Part shown: positions 18,479 through 26,737 of the stretch, in pieces
Position numbering within the stretch: position 1 is the stretch's first letter
How the letters are laid out: each line of letters opens with the position of its first letter
Origin: Nereida sp024640765
GTDB taxonomy: Bacteria > Pseudomonadota > Alphaproteobacteria > Rhodobacterales > Rhodobacteraceae
Length of the DNA stretch: 62,714 bases
Assembly (NCBI GenBank): GCA_024640765.1
Contig: JAHEEK010000007.1
Location: 1 to 62,714 of the forward strand
Reading direction: 5' to 3'
Position numbers and translations under genes: made by a program
Notes under the pieces: model-generated
What the model saw: the letters and a program-made list of their open reading frames with translations, nothing else
The model's database searches: none
What the model was told of the DNA's origin: nothing

Positions 18479-19582
18479 ATGGCGCTGCCCATCGAACAAC
18501 AAGCAAAGTACTGGGGAATTGCAACGGCGGTTGTCTTTGCGATCCTGTGGTTTTTGGGCGACGTAATCCTGCCCTTCGTGCTTGGTGGCGCAATCGCCTA
18601 CTGCCTTGACCCCCTTGCGGACCGGCTGGAAAAACTTGGTGCGAGCCGCGTTCTGGCGACTGTAACCATCACCATCGTCGCGATCTTGATCTTCTGTCTC
18701 TCCTTCTTGTTGGTCATTCCGTCATTGCTTGAACAAGCAGGGCAGTTGGTGAACACCGCCCCCGATGTGTTCGAGCGTCTGCGCGTTGCATTGACCGAAC
18801 GTTTCCCATCATTGATTGACGACCAATCCGTGATGCGCAAACAACTCTCAAGCATTGGCGAAGCAATCCAAGCCAAGGGCGGCGCATTGGTCGAAGGGCT
18901 TTTGACCAGCGCAAAGGGTCTGATCAATATTTTGGTCCTGCTCATATTGGTGCCTGTGGTTGCATTCTATCTGCTGCTCGATTGGGACAACATGACCGCC
19001 CGCGTCGATGAGCTTTTACCCCGAGACCACGCCCCTACCATCCGCAAACTTGCCGGTGATATTGACGCGACCTTGGCAAGCTTCATTCGCGGCATGGGCA
19101 CGGTGTGTTTGGTTCTTGGTGCATATTACGCTTTAGCCCTTATGACCGTGGGGCTGCAATTTGGTCTGATCGTCGGGTTCATCGCGGGGCTTGTGACGTT
19201 CATTCCCTATGTGGGCGCGTTGGTGGGTGGCATTCTGGCGATTGGGCTGGCCCTTTTCCAATTCTGGGGCGGCGCACAAATGATCGACGGGGCAAGCGTT
19301 GAGGTAGCAACTGACTGGTTCCGCATTGGGGCTGTGGGGGTGATCTTCGTCATCGGTCAGGTGGTTGAAGGTAACGTTCTTACCCCAAAACTCGTTGGCA
19401 AATCCGTGGGGCTACATCCAGTCTGGCTTATTTTTGCACTGTCGGTTTTTGGGTCAATATTCGGCTTTGTCGGCATGCTTGTCGCGGTACCATTGGCCGC
19501 AATGATCGGCGTTTTGGTACGCTTTGGCATTGAGCAATACACCGATGGCCGGCTATATCGCGGCCTTGATAAGCAGGACTAA
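18479..19582 (+). CDS. AI-2E family transporter (PerM/YdiK-like permease)
   Basis: A 367-residue membrane protein with about eight helices and a soluble region between about residues 75 and 150. The core signature is seen as GLVTFIPYVGALVGGILAI and EGNVLTPKLVGKSVGLHP. The family includes autoinducer-2 exporters and Na+/H+ antiporters; the real substrate here is not known. The ATG at 18479 has AAAGGAGA upstream, so I rejected the longer frame starting 51 bases before it. It precedes hdaA by nine bases, an order common in alphaproteobacteria. Confidence 0.9.
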   Translation: MALPIEQQAKYWGIATAVVFAILWFLGDVILPFVLGGAIAYCLDPLADRLEKLGASRVLATVTITIVAILIFCLSFLLVIPSLLEQAGQLVNTAPDVFERLRVALTERFPSLIDDQSVMRKQLSSIGEAIQAKGGALVEGLLTSAKGLINILVLLILVPVVAFYLLLDWDNMTARVDELLPRDHAPTIRKLAGDIDATLASFIRGMGTVCLVLGAYYALALMTVGLQFGLIVGFIAGLVTFIPYVGALVGGILAIGLALFQFWGGAQMIDGASVEVATDWFRIGAVGVIFVIGQVVEGNVLTPKLVGKSVGLHPVWLIFALSVFGSIFGFVGMLVAVPLAAMIGVLVRFGIEQYTDGRLYRGLDKQD

Positions 19583-19591
19583 CCCCTTTCA

Positions 19592-20251
19592 ATGCCACAA
19601 CAGCTAAGCTTTGATCTGCCGTCCCGCACGGCGCTTGGACGTGATGACTTTTTCATCAGCGAGGCCAACGCGCTGGCCGTTGCCCAAGTAGAGCAAGACG
19701 ATCTGTGGCCAAGCAGCAAGCTTGTCCTGAGCGGGCCAAAAGGTGCGGGCAAAACCCATTTGTCCCACGTCTGGGCCAGCCAGTCAGGCGCCAAGATCAT
19801 ACATGCCGCCAGCCTTGAGATGCCCGAAGAAAATGCAGTTGTCGTTGAAGATGTGCATACCATTGCGGGCCACCAAGACGCCGAAGAGATGCTGTTTCAC
19901 ATCCACAACGCGGTTTTAGGCCGTGGGGGACGGCTGCTTCTTACGGGAATTGGCGCGCCAAACCACTGGCCCATAGCGCTTGCGGATTTGGCTAGCCGTT
20001 TGCAAGGCACAGCACTCGTACAAATATATGAGCCAGACGACATGTTGCTGATGGCAGTCTTGGTTAAGGGCTTTGCAGACCGACAGTTGCAACCCACCCC
20101 TGCCGTGTTGACCTACCTTTTACGCCATTCCGAGCGTAGCTTTGCCCACGCCCACCAGATCGTCGCCGCCATGGATAAACGCGCTCTGTCAGAGCGCCGC
20201 ACGATCAACCGTGATCTGGCGCGGGATGTTTTGGCTGACCTTGCACGCTAA
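19592..20251 (+). CDS. hdaA: DnaA-related regulator HdaA
   Basis: A 219-residue AAA+ protein related to DnaA domains III but without the DNA-binding domain IV. The N-terminal QLSFDL at residues 4-9 is a beta-clamp binding motif, and the Walker A is GPKGAGKTH. In Caulobacter HdaA with the clamp promotes ATP hydrolysis on DnaA and prevents over-initiation. The Walker B-like sequence is AVVVEDVHTI. It sits between the AI-2E permease and ppk, all on one strand, so co-transcription with the permease is likely. Confidence 0.92.
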   Translation: MPQQLSFDLPSRTALGRDDFFISEANALAVAQVEQDDLWPSSKLVLSGPKGAGKTHLSHVWASQSGAKIIHAASLEMPEENAVVVEDVHTIAGHQDAEEMLFHIHNAVLGRGGRLLLTGIGAPNHWPIALADLASRLQGTALVQIYEPDDMLLMAVLVKGFADRQLQPTPAVLTYLLRHSERSFAHAHQIVAAMDKRALSERRTINRDLARDVLADLAR

Positions 20252-20320
20252 ATCGCGCTGCACGTAACCAAAGTGGCAATCGTTACTTCGGTGTTACAAA
20301 TATCTATGTATAACTAGGCC

Positions 20321-22486
20321 ATGACTCACGCAAATTTCCTTGACCACCCCTTTCCTGCGCCCATCGAAATCGACGCAAACACAAGCGGACCAGATCGCTT
20401 TTTTAACCGCGAAGTCTCGTGGTTGGCGTTCAACTGGCGGGTACTTGAGGAAGCGGCAAACCCAAAAGTCCCATTGCTTGAGCGGCTTAGGTTTGTGTCC
20501 ATCTCAGCAACTAACTTGGACGAATTCTATACGGTGCGCGTGGCCGGACTGCGCGAGCTTGATGACGCAGGCAATCTGACACCCGCCGCGGACGGGCTGA
20601 CGCCCGCGCAACAGCTGGCCATGATCAACACCAATGCCGGTGCTTTGATGGCAAAACAACAAGACGTGTTCAGTGTGCTGCGCGATCAGATGGAACAAGA
20701 AGGCATCACCATTCTTGAGCGTGATGAGCTGACCCCTTCTGATCTGAAATTTTTGAACGAGCATTTTCTCAGTCAGGTTTTTCCGGTCCTGTCACCGCTG
20801 GCCACTGATCCAGCCCACCCGTTTCCATTTATCCCAAATGCCGGTCTGTCGCTTGCCCTGCAGCTTGAGCGCCGCCGCGATAAAGAACCCCTTCAAGCGC
20901 TTTTGCCGATCCCCGCGCAAGTTGACCGGTTTGTCCGGATGCCCGGTGATGCAGTGCGCTTTTTGCCTGTCGAAGACCTTATGCTGCTGCGTCTAGATAC
21001 GATCTTTCCCGGCTATGCGACTGTTGGGCAATGTCTGTTTCGTATTTTGCGCGACAGTGATCTGGAAGTTGAAGAAGAAGCAGAAGACCTTGTGCGCGAA
21101 TTTGAAACCGCACTGAAACGCCGCCGCCGTGGTGAGGTTATTCGAGTTGAATTGTCTACCGGCGCCCCCGCAGCACTGCGCAAGATGCTGATGCACAACC
21201 TTGATGTCGAAGACAGTGAAATCGTTGATGTATCAGGAGTTGTTGGTGTTGCGGACCTGTCAGCGCTGATCATCAAAGATCGGAGCGACTTGATGTGGCC
21301 GGGGTTCAAGCCGCGCGTTCCTGAACGGGTTATGGATCACGACGCTGATATGTTTGCGGCCATCCGCCAAAAAGACATGCTACTGCATCACCCCTACGAG
21401 ACTTTTGATATGGTGGTCAGGTTTGTTCAACAGGCCGCCCGTGACCCCAACGTGTTGGCGATCAAGCAAACGCTTTATCGGACCTCCAAGAATTCCCCGA
21501 TCGTGTCAGCACTTTGCGAAGCGGCAGAGGACGGCAAATCCGTCACCGCACTGGTTGAACTGAAAGCACGGTTTGATGAGGCCGCCAACATTCGCCAATC
21601 GCGCCGTCTTGAGCGCGCAGGCGCTCATGTTGTCTACGGCTTCATGACGCTTAAAACCCACGCCAAGATCAGCACCGTCGTTCGCCGCGAAGTAAACCAA
21701 CTAGTTACATATACCCATTACGGCACCGGGAACTACCACCCTGATACAGCCCGCATTTACACTGATGTATCGCTCTTTACGTGCGATCCTGCCTTGGGGC
21801 GTGATGCAACCAAAGTGTTCAATTTCCTCTCAGGCTATGCAGAACCCGAAGTTTTGGAAAACCTGTCGATCAGCCCCATGACCCTGAAATCAACACTGCT
21901 TGAGCGGATCGAGGAAGAGGCCAAACACGCCCGCGCGGGCCGCCCTGCCGCTATTTGGGCCAAGATGAACAGTCTGATCGAGGCAGATGTGATCGACGCG
22001 CTTTATGCCGCTAGCCAAGCGGGTGTGCAAATTAGCCTCGTGGTGCGCGGTATTTGCGGGCTGAAGCCCGGTATCAAAGGGCTGTCAGAAAATATCCGCG
22101 TCAAATCAATCGTCGGACGCTTCTTGGAGCACAGCCGAATTGTGTGTTTCGGTAACGGCAAAGGCCTGCCCAGCAAAAAAGCACGGGTCTACATCAGCTC
22201 TGCAGATTGGATGGGCCGAAACCTTAACCGACGGGTTGAGACGCTAGTGGAAATCGAAAACCCCACCGTAAAAGCACAGATTGTCAGCCAAGTGATGGCG
22301 GCTAATTTGGCTGACGTTGCGCAAAGCTGGGTGATGGACGGAAACGGCAACTGGACCCGCCCCGACATTCCCGAAGAAAGCTTTGCGTTTAATTGTCACC
22401 GTTTCTTTATGGAAAACCCGTCACTTTCTGGGCGGGGTTCCGCGGGTGCAGCAGACGTGCCCAAATTGACCCACACCGAGGACTAA
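20321..22486 (+). CDS. ppk: Polyphosphate kinase 1
   Basis: Makes inorganic polyphosphate from ATP. The 721 residues follow PPK1 order: N domain, head domain, then two phospholipase-D-like C domains. The autophosphorylated His lies in LKTHAKIS and the second conserved His in LEHSRIVCFGNG. RFFNREVSWLAFNWRVLEE is the standard N-domain start. It is followed after 62 bases by ppx, so synthesis and breakdown of polyphosphate are paired. I looked for a Pho-box before it and found none convincing. Confidence 0.97.
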   Translation: MTHANFLDHPFPAPIEIDANTSGPDRFFNREVSWLAFNWRVLEEAANPKVPLLERLRFVSISATNLDEFYTVRVAGLRELDDAGNLTPAADGLTPAQQLAMINTNAGALMAKQQDVFSVLRDQMEQEGITILERDELTPSDLKFLNEHFLSQVFPVLSPLATDPAHPFPFIPNAGLSLALQLERRRDKEPLQALLPIPAQVDRFVRMPGDAVRFLPVEDLMLLRLDTIFPGYATVGQCLFRILRDSDLEVEEEAEDLVREFETALKRRRRGEVIRVELSTGAPAALRKMLMHNLDVEDSEIVDVSGVVGVADLSALIIKDRSDLMWPGFKPRVPERVMDHDADMFAAIRQKDMLLHHPYETFDMVVRFVQQAARDPNVLAIKQTLYRTSKNSPIVSALCEAAEDGKSVTALVELKARFDEAANIRQSRRLERAGAHVVYGFMTLKTHAKISTVVRREVNQLVTYTHYGTGNYHPDTARIYTDVSLFTCDPALGRDATKVFNFLSGYAEPEVLENLSISPMTLKSTLLERIEEEAKHARAGRPAAIWAKMNSLIEADVIDALYAASQAGVQISLVVRGICGLKPGIKGLSENIRVKSIVGRFLEHSRIVCFGNGKGLPSKKARVYISSADWMGRNLNRRVETLVEIENPTVKAQIVSQVMAANLADVAQSWVMDGNGNWTRPDIPEESFAFNCHRFFMENPSLSGRGSAGAADVPKLTHTED

Positions 22487-22548
22487 CGTCACGGGGCTGT
22501 TTCTAGGATTGTGCGCCACGGCCAAAATCGGCCATACAAGGGGCGCAA

Positions 22549-24150
22549 GTGGCCAAAGACGGATGCGCAATGACCAAAACCAGCACCCCCGAAAGCGCTC
22601 CACGTCAAGATAATTCTGGCGATGACATTTCCGAGTGGGGACCGTTCGGCAGACCCCTTTTCCAAGAAACCTCGGCGCGTGCTTTGTCACGGGTTGGTGT
22701 GATTGATGTCGGCTCAAACTCGGTTCGATTGGTCATTTTTGACGGCGCTGCTCGGTCGCCTGCCTATTTCTACAACGAAAAAATCATGTGCGGCTTGGGG
22801 GCGGGGCTTGCCGAAACGGGCCATCTAAATCCCGAAGGACGCACCCGTGCGCTGGCTGCTATTTTGCGCTTTGTAAAACTTGCCAAAGGCCTGGGGATCC
22901 CACCGCTGACAACTGTTGCGACAGCCGCCGTGCGCGAAGCCTCTGACGGGCTGGCCTTTCGAGACGAGGTCGAGGCGCAAACCGGCCTGAAGCTTTGGAT
23001 CATCGACGGCAAAGAAGAGGCGCGCCTTTCTGCACAAGGTGTGTTGCTTGGCTGGCCCAAGTCATACGGGCTGGTGTGCGATATCGGTGGCGCCTCGCTT
23101 GAGTTGGCCGAGTTGCGTGACGGACGCGTTGGGAAGCGCGAAACATCGCCTTTGGGTCCGCTCAAGCTGCGCGATATCAAGGGCGGCAAGAAAGGGCGCA
23201 AGGCCCACATCGAAGCCGTCATGGATGAGCTGCACGCAAAAATGGGCGATCAAAATGACCGTTTATTCTTGGTAGGTGGTTCGTGGCGGGCCATTGCACG
23301 CATTGATATGGAGCGTTTGGGCTATCCGCTGCACGTGCTGCACGAATACCGGATGACATCAAAGTCCGTGCGTGCAACTGCGGAATTTGTAGCTGGCCAC
23401 GACCTTGAGGAGTTGCGCCAATTGTGCGGCATTTCGGGCAGCCGGATGGCACTTGTGCCCTACGCGCTTGAGGTGCTCAAAGTGCTGACAAGCCGCTTCA
23501 AGCCCAAAGACATTGCCATCTCAAGCTATGGTATCCGCGAAGGCATGCTTTATGAGCAGATGCCACAGCGCCTGCGCGAACGTGATCCGTTGATCGAAGC
23601 CTGCCGCTTTGCAGAAGATAAAGACGCCCGTCTGCCCGGTTTTGGCCGCACGCTTTATACCTTTATCAAACCGCTGTTTCGTGCCCTACCTGATGGACGA
23701 AAGCGTATGGTGAAAGCCGCCTGTCTGCTTCATGACGTCAGCTGGCGTGCCCACCCTGACTACCGTGCCGAGGTGTGTTTTGATACTGCAACACGCGCAA
23801 ACCTTGGTGGTTTGAAGCACGCAGAGCGCGTCTATCTTGGCCTTGCCCTGCTCCACCGCTACCGCAACAACCGTGAAGGCACGCGCTTTGAGGAGCTGTC
23901 TTCCCTGCTCCCTGTTGAGGCCCAACGCGAGGCTGAAATTCTGGGCAAAGCCATTCGTTTTGGCGCGATGCTTTGGATGCAGGCGGATACGCCCATGGGC
24001 GAGCTGAAGTGGTATCCTAAGAAAAAGGTTTTGGAACTGGTTCTATCGGCGGATGCGCAGCCCCTTTACGGTGAGGTCGCCGAAGCGCGCTTTATGTCTC
24101 TGTGCAGCAGCCTAGATGCTACGCCACAAGTGAACATGCGCCGCCGCTAA
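22549..24150 (+). CDS. ppx: Exopolyphosphatase / pppGpp phosphohydrolase
   Basis: Ppx/GppA-family enzyme, 533 residues, removing terminal phosphates from polyphosphate and possibly from pppGpp. The actin-like ATPase fold begins IDVGSNSVRLVIFDG, with VATAAVREASDG and VCDIGGASLELAEL further on. A C-terminal HD-like helical domain follows, with LLHDVSWRAHPDYR. The GTG at 22549 has AAGGGG six bases upstream; an ATG 21 bases later is also possible. The stop overlaps the convergent periplasmic gene by four bases. Confidence 0.94.
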   Translation: MAKDGCAMTKTSTPESAPRQDNSGDDISEWGPFGRPLFQETSARALSRVGVIDVGSNSVRLVIFDGAARSPAYFYNEKIMCGLGAGLAETGHLNPEGRTRALAAILRFVKLAKGLGIPPLTTVATAAVREASDGLAFRDEVEAQTGLKLWIIDGKEEARLSAQGVLLGWPKSYGLVCDIGGASLELAELRDGRVGKRETSPLGPLKLRDIKGGKKGRKAHIEAVMDELHAKMGDQNDRLFLVGGSWRAIARIDMERLGYPLHVLHEYRMTSKSVRATAEFVAGHDLEELRQLCGISGSRMALVPYALEVLKVLTSRFKPKDIAISSYGIREGMLYEQMPQRLRERDPLIEACRFAEDKDARLPGFGRTLYTFIKPLFRALPDGRKRMVKAACLLHDVSWRAHPDYRAEVCFDTATRANLGGLKHAERVYLGLALLHRYRNNREGTRFEELSSLLPVEAQREAEILGKAIRFGAMLWMQADTPMGELKWYPKKKVLELVLSADAQPLYGEVAEARFMSLCSSLDATPQVNMRRR

Positions 24151-24530
24151 ATCTCGATCTGTCCGTCCGCTGAGGGTACGTCCGTGTTTGGCACCAAGTC
24201 TTCTTTGCGGCGGATAATGATGTCGCCGTTCGGTAAAACCTCGGGCGCTTCATACCGTGTCGCGTCGTCGATCTTGTCTGCCAAATCGCGCAACGCAGGG
24301 CCAAACTCTTCGATCAGCGCCTGCAAAGATGGCTCAAGAGCGTCGGACAGCTGATCCAAATCGTCCTTAAGCGGCTCTACTTCGTTCAATAGCCCCTCAA
24401 AGAACTTCTCAAAACCGCGCTGCATCAACGATCGTTCATCTTGCTCTGGCTGTTCTTGCGCCACGTCCTGCGCCGTAGCCGAAAGCGTCAAAGCAAGGGT
24501 CAGCGCAGCAACATAAAGAAGACTTTTCAT
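24147..24530 (-). CDS. Small exported protein, function unknown
   Basis: About 127 residues with a signal peptide (MKSLLYVAALTLALTLSATA) and an acidic, helical mature part (LMQRGFEKFFEGLLNEVEPL, then LSDALEPSLQALIEEFGPAL). The end PEVLPNGDIIIRRKEDL is strand-like. I do not recognise a named family, though such proteins are common in Rhodobacteraceae. AGGTGA lies five bases before the ATG at 24530, so I prefer this over the ATG nine bases earlier. It lies 46 bases after the J-domain gene on the same strand. Confidence 0.75.
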   Translation of the reverse strand: MKSLLYVAALTLALTLSATAQDVAQEQPEQDERSLMQRGFEKFFEGLLNEVEPLKDDLDQLSDALEPSLQALIEEFGPALRDLADKIDDATRYEAPEVLPNGDIIIRRKEDLVPNTDVPSADGQIEI

Positions 24531-24576
24531 ACCATTCACCTAAAATCGATTGTCCAAATTTGAAGTCCCAAAAGGC

Positions 24577-25260
24577 TCAGTGTACTTTTTGGCCCGCAAT
24601 TTCGTCCCAAGCAGCGTTTACATCTATCAGACGTTTTTCAGCCATCCGCACAGCCTCTGCAGGCAAGCCGCGAGCAGCCAAACGGTCTGGATGGGTATCG
24701 CGCACAAGGGCGCGCCATGCGGTTCTGATTTCGCTCAGAGGGGTGCTCGGTGTAACGCCCAGAACATCATAGGGGTCTTTGTGCGCGCCTTCCACGAACC
24801 GCGCGCGAAGCTGTCGGAACTCTGCCTCGGACAGCCCCATAATGTTCGAGACTTCGTGCAAAAAATCATCCTCATTGGGATGATATACACCGTCCGCAAG
24901 TGCGATATGGAACAGCCCTTCCATCAAATCGTAAATCACATGACTGTCGCGCTCAAACATCTTGGCAATCCGCGCCGCATAAATGTCAAAGCCCGCAACG
25001 TCTTGACGGGCAAGGTTAAAAACCCGTGTTGCCTGATCTTCTTCTTGTGCGGGAATATGGAAAACTTCGCGAAAGGCAGTGACCTCGTCACGGGTGACAT
25101 GCCCGTCAGCTTTCGCCATTTTGGCCCCCAAAGCGATTACCGCAATGGTAAAACCAACAGTCCGCTCAGGCGGGGTGCGCAGCTTTTCAAATACGCTCGA
25201 CAGGCCCTCACCCAAGGTGAGCGCAGACAATGCATCAGCTATTCGAGACCAAATCGACAT
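24577..25260 (-). CDS. TerB and J-domain co-chaperone, DjlA-like
   Basis: A 227-residue protein with an N-terminal TerB-like helical domain (about residues 35-150; IAVIALGAKMAKADGHVTRD and LADGVYHPNEDDFL) and a C-terminal J domain (about 163-222) with the H-P-D motif in DTHPDRLAA. J domains stimulate the ATPase of DnaK. Unlike E. coli DjlA no N-terminal membrane helix is seen, so it is probably cytosolic or peripheral. It is divergent from nhaA across 165 bases. Confidence 0.88.
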   Translation of the reverse strand: MSIWSRIADALSALTLGEGLSSVFEKLRTPPERTVGFTIAVIALGAKMAKADGHVTRDEVTAFREVFHIPAQEEDQATRVFNLARQDVAGFDIYAARIAKMFERDSHVIYDLMEGLFHIALADGVYHPNEDDFLHEVSNIMGLSEAEFRQLRARFVEGAHKDPYDVLGVTPSTPLSEIRTAWRALVRDTHPDRLAARGLPAEAVRMAEKRLIDVNAAWDEIAGQKVH

Positions 25261-25425
25261 ACCGCCAAGTTACGCCTTTTTGAGACCTTTGTCAGTGCAA
25301 AGCGCCGTTCCAACACATGTAAATCAGGCAGGCCTGCTGAAACGGTCAAATTACGGTTAATTTCGGACGATTTCGCAGGTCAGATATCTTGAAAATCACC
25401 CGCTAAACACCATTTCAACGACCAG

Positions 25426-26658
25426 GTGATAGCAAAAGCTGTTGCCCACAACAATAACCAAATGGACAGTCAAATGCCCTTACAACGCGCTATCGATCGC
25501 TTCTTTTCCTCCGAGGCGTCCGGAGGGATCTTGCTTATGCTCTCTGCCGTGGCGGCGCTTATCGTCGCAAACTCGGCGCTCGCACCGTTTTACGAGAGCT
25601 GGTTGAACTCTTATTTCTCGGTCAAACTTAACGATGAGGGCATCGCCAAACCTCTAATCCTATGGATTAACGATGGTTTGATGGCGATCTTCTTCTTTCT
25701 CATCGGTCTTGAACTGAAGAAAGAGCTGCTTGAGGGCAAACTGAAAAATCCACGCGATGTGGTGCTTCCGGGTATGGCCGCTGTTGGTGGTATGGTTGTT
25801 CCCGCACTTGTTTTCTTCGCCTTTAACTCTGGCCTTGTCAGCATCAAAGGCTGGGCCATCCCTGCGGCAACAGACATTGCCTTTGCCCTTGGTGTGCTCG
25901 CACTAATGGGTGACCGCGTGCCGTCCTCCCTTAAGGTGTTTTTGCTGACACTTGCGATTTTGGATGACATGGGTGCGATCATTATTATTGCGCTGTTCTA
26001 CACAGCCAATCTACAGGTCGATTACCTCTATCTCGCGCTGATCCCGCTGGCTGGTATGGTGATGCTTAACATCAAAGGCGTGCACCGTATTGCGCCGTTT
26101 ATTTTGCTTGCGACAATCATGTGGGTCTTTGTTTTGAAGTCCGGTGTTCACGCAACACTGGCCGGTGTTGTTGCGGCGTTCTGTATCCCGCTCAAGGACA
26201 AATGGGGCAAGTCCCCGCTACACTCGCTTGAGCACGCTTTGTCGCCTTACGTGCTGTACTTGATCGTGCCGATCTTTGCTTTTGCTAACGCAGGCGTTAT
26301 CTTCAAAGGCATGTCTGTAACGGACATCTTCCTACCGCTGCCACTTGGTATTGCGCTTGGCTTGATCGTCGGTAAGCAGGTCGGTGTCTTCGGCGTCACG
26401 TGGCTGATGATCAAATCGGGGCTAGCAAAATTGCCCGCTGGCGCCAATTGGTTGCACATCTACGGCGTTGCCTGTCTTGCCGGTATCGGCTTCACAATGT
26501 CGCTGTTCATCGGCTCACTCAGCTTTGATGATCCGGCCTTGATGAACCAAGTCCGCGTAGGTGTTCTGGCAGGCTCTGTCGTCTCTGCAATTCTGGGCTT
26601 TTCGGCCCTCAAGATTGCCGCGCGACGCGACGAAAAAGAACAAGCCGTCGCTGCTTAG
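25426..26658 (+). CDS. nhaA: Sodium/proton antiporter NhaA
   Basis: A pH-regulated Na+(Li+)/H+ antiporter of the inner membrane, 410 residues with twelve helices. The two ion-binding aspartates are in LAILDDMGAIIII, and ATDIAFALGVLALMGDRVP is also typical. The start is uncertain: a GTG at 25426 gives this length, while ATGs at 25462 and 25474 would give 398 or 394 residues; none has a strong ribosome site, and the family usually begins close to the later ones. A strong terminator follows. Confidence 0.95.
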   Translation: MIAKAVAHNNNQMDSQMPLQRAIDRFFSSEASGGILLMLSAVAALIVANSALAPFYESWLNSYFSVKLNDEGIAKPLILWINDGLMAIFFFLIGLELKKELLEGKLKNPRDVVLPGMAAVGGMVVPALVFFAFNSGLVSIKGWAIPAATDIAFALGVLALMGDRVPSSLKVFLLTLAILDDMGAIIIIALFYTANLQVDYLYLALIPLAGMVMLNIKGVHRIAPFILLATIMWVFVLKSGVHATLAGVVAAFCIPLKDKWGKSPLHSLEHALSPYVLYLIVPIFAFANAGVIFKGMSVTDIFLPLPLGIALGLIVGKQVGVFGVTWLMIKSGLAKLPAGANWLHIYGVACLAGIGFTMSLFIGSLSFDDPALMNQVRVGVLAGSVVSAILGFSALKIAARRDEKEQAVAA

Positions 26659-26680
26659 GCAGCGCTCTTGAACGAACAAC

Positions 26681-26711
26681 AAAAAGCCCACGCATCACGC
26701 GTGGGCTTTTT
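26681..26711. terminator. Strong bidirectional terminator between nhaA and the mutase gene
   Basis: A perfect 13-pair inverted repeat, 26681-26693 with 26699-26711, five-base loop, A5 on one side and T5 on the other. It separates the convergent nhaA and methylmalonyl-CoA mutase genes and can stop transcripts from both sides. Confidence 0.9.
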
Positions 26712-26737
26712 CGTTTCCTACCTTCGCTTAAGACAGC

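Noticed and set aside
20252..20320. Possible Pho-box before ppk
   Set aside because: The repeats TGTTAC and TCTATG do not match the usual spaced PhoB direct repeats.
24550..25392. 280-residue plus-strand open frame opposite the J-domain gene
   Set aside because: It is the complement of the TerB/J-domain gene with no family features and runs into the nhaA upstream region.
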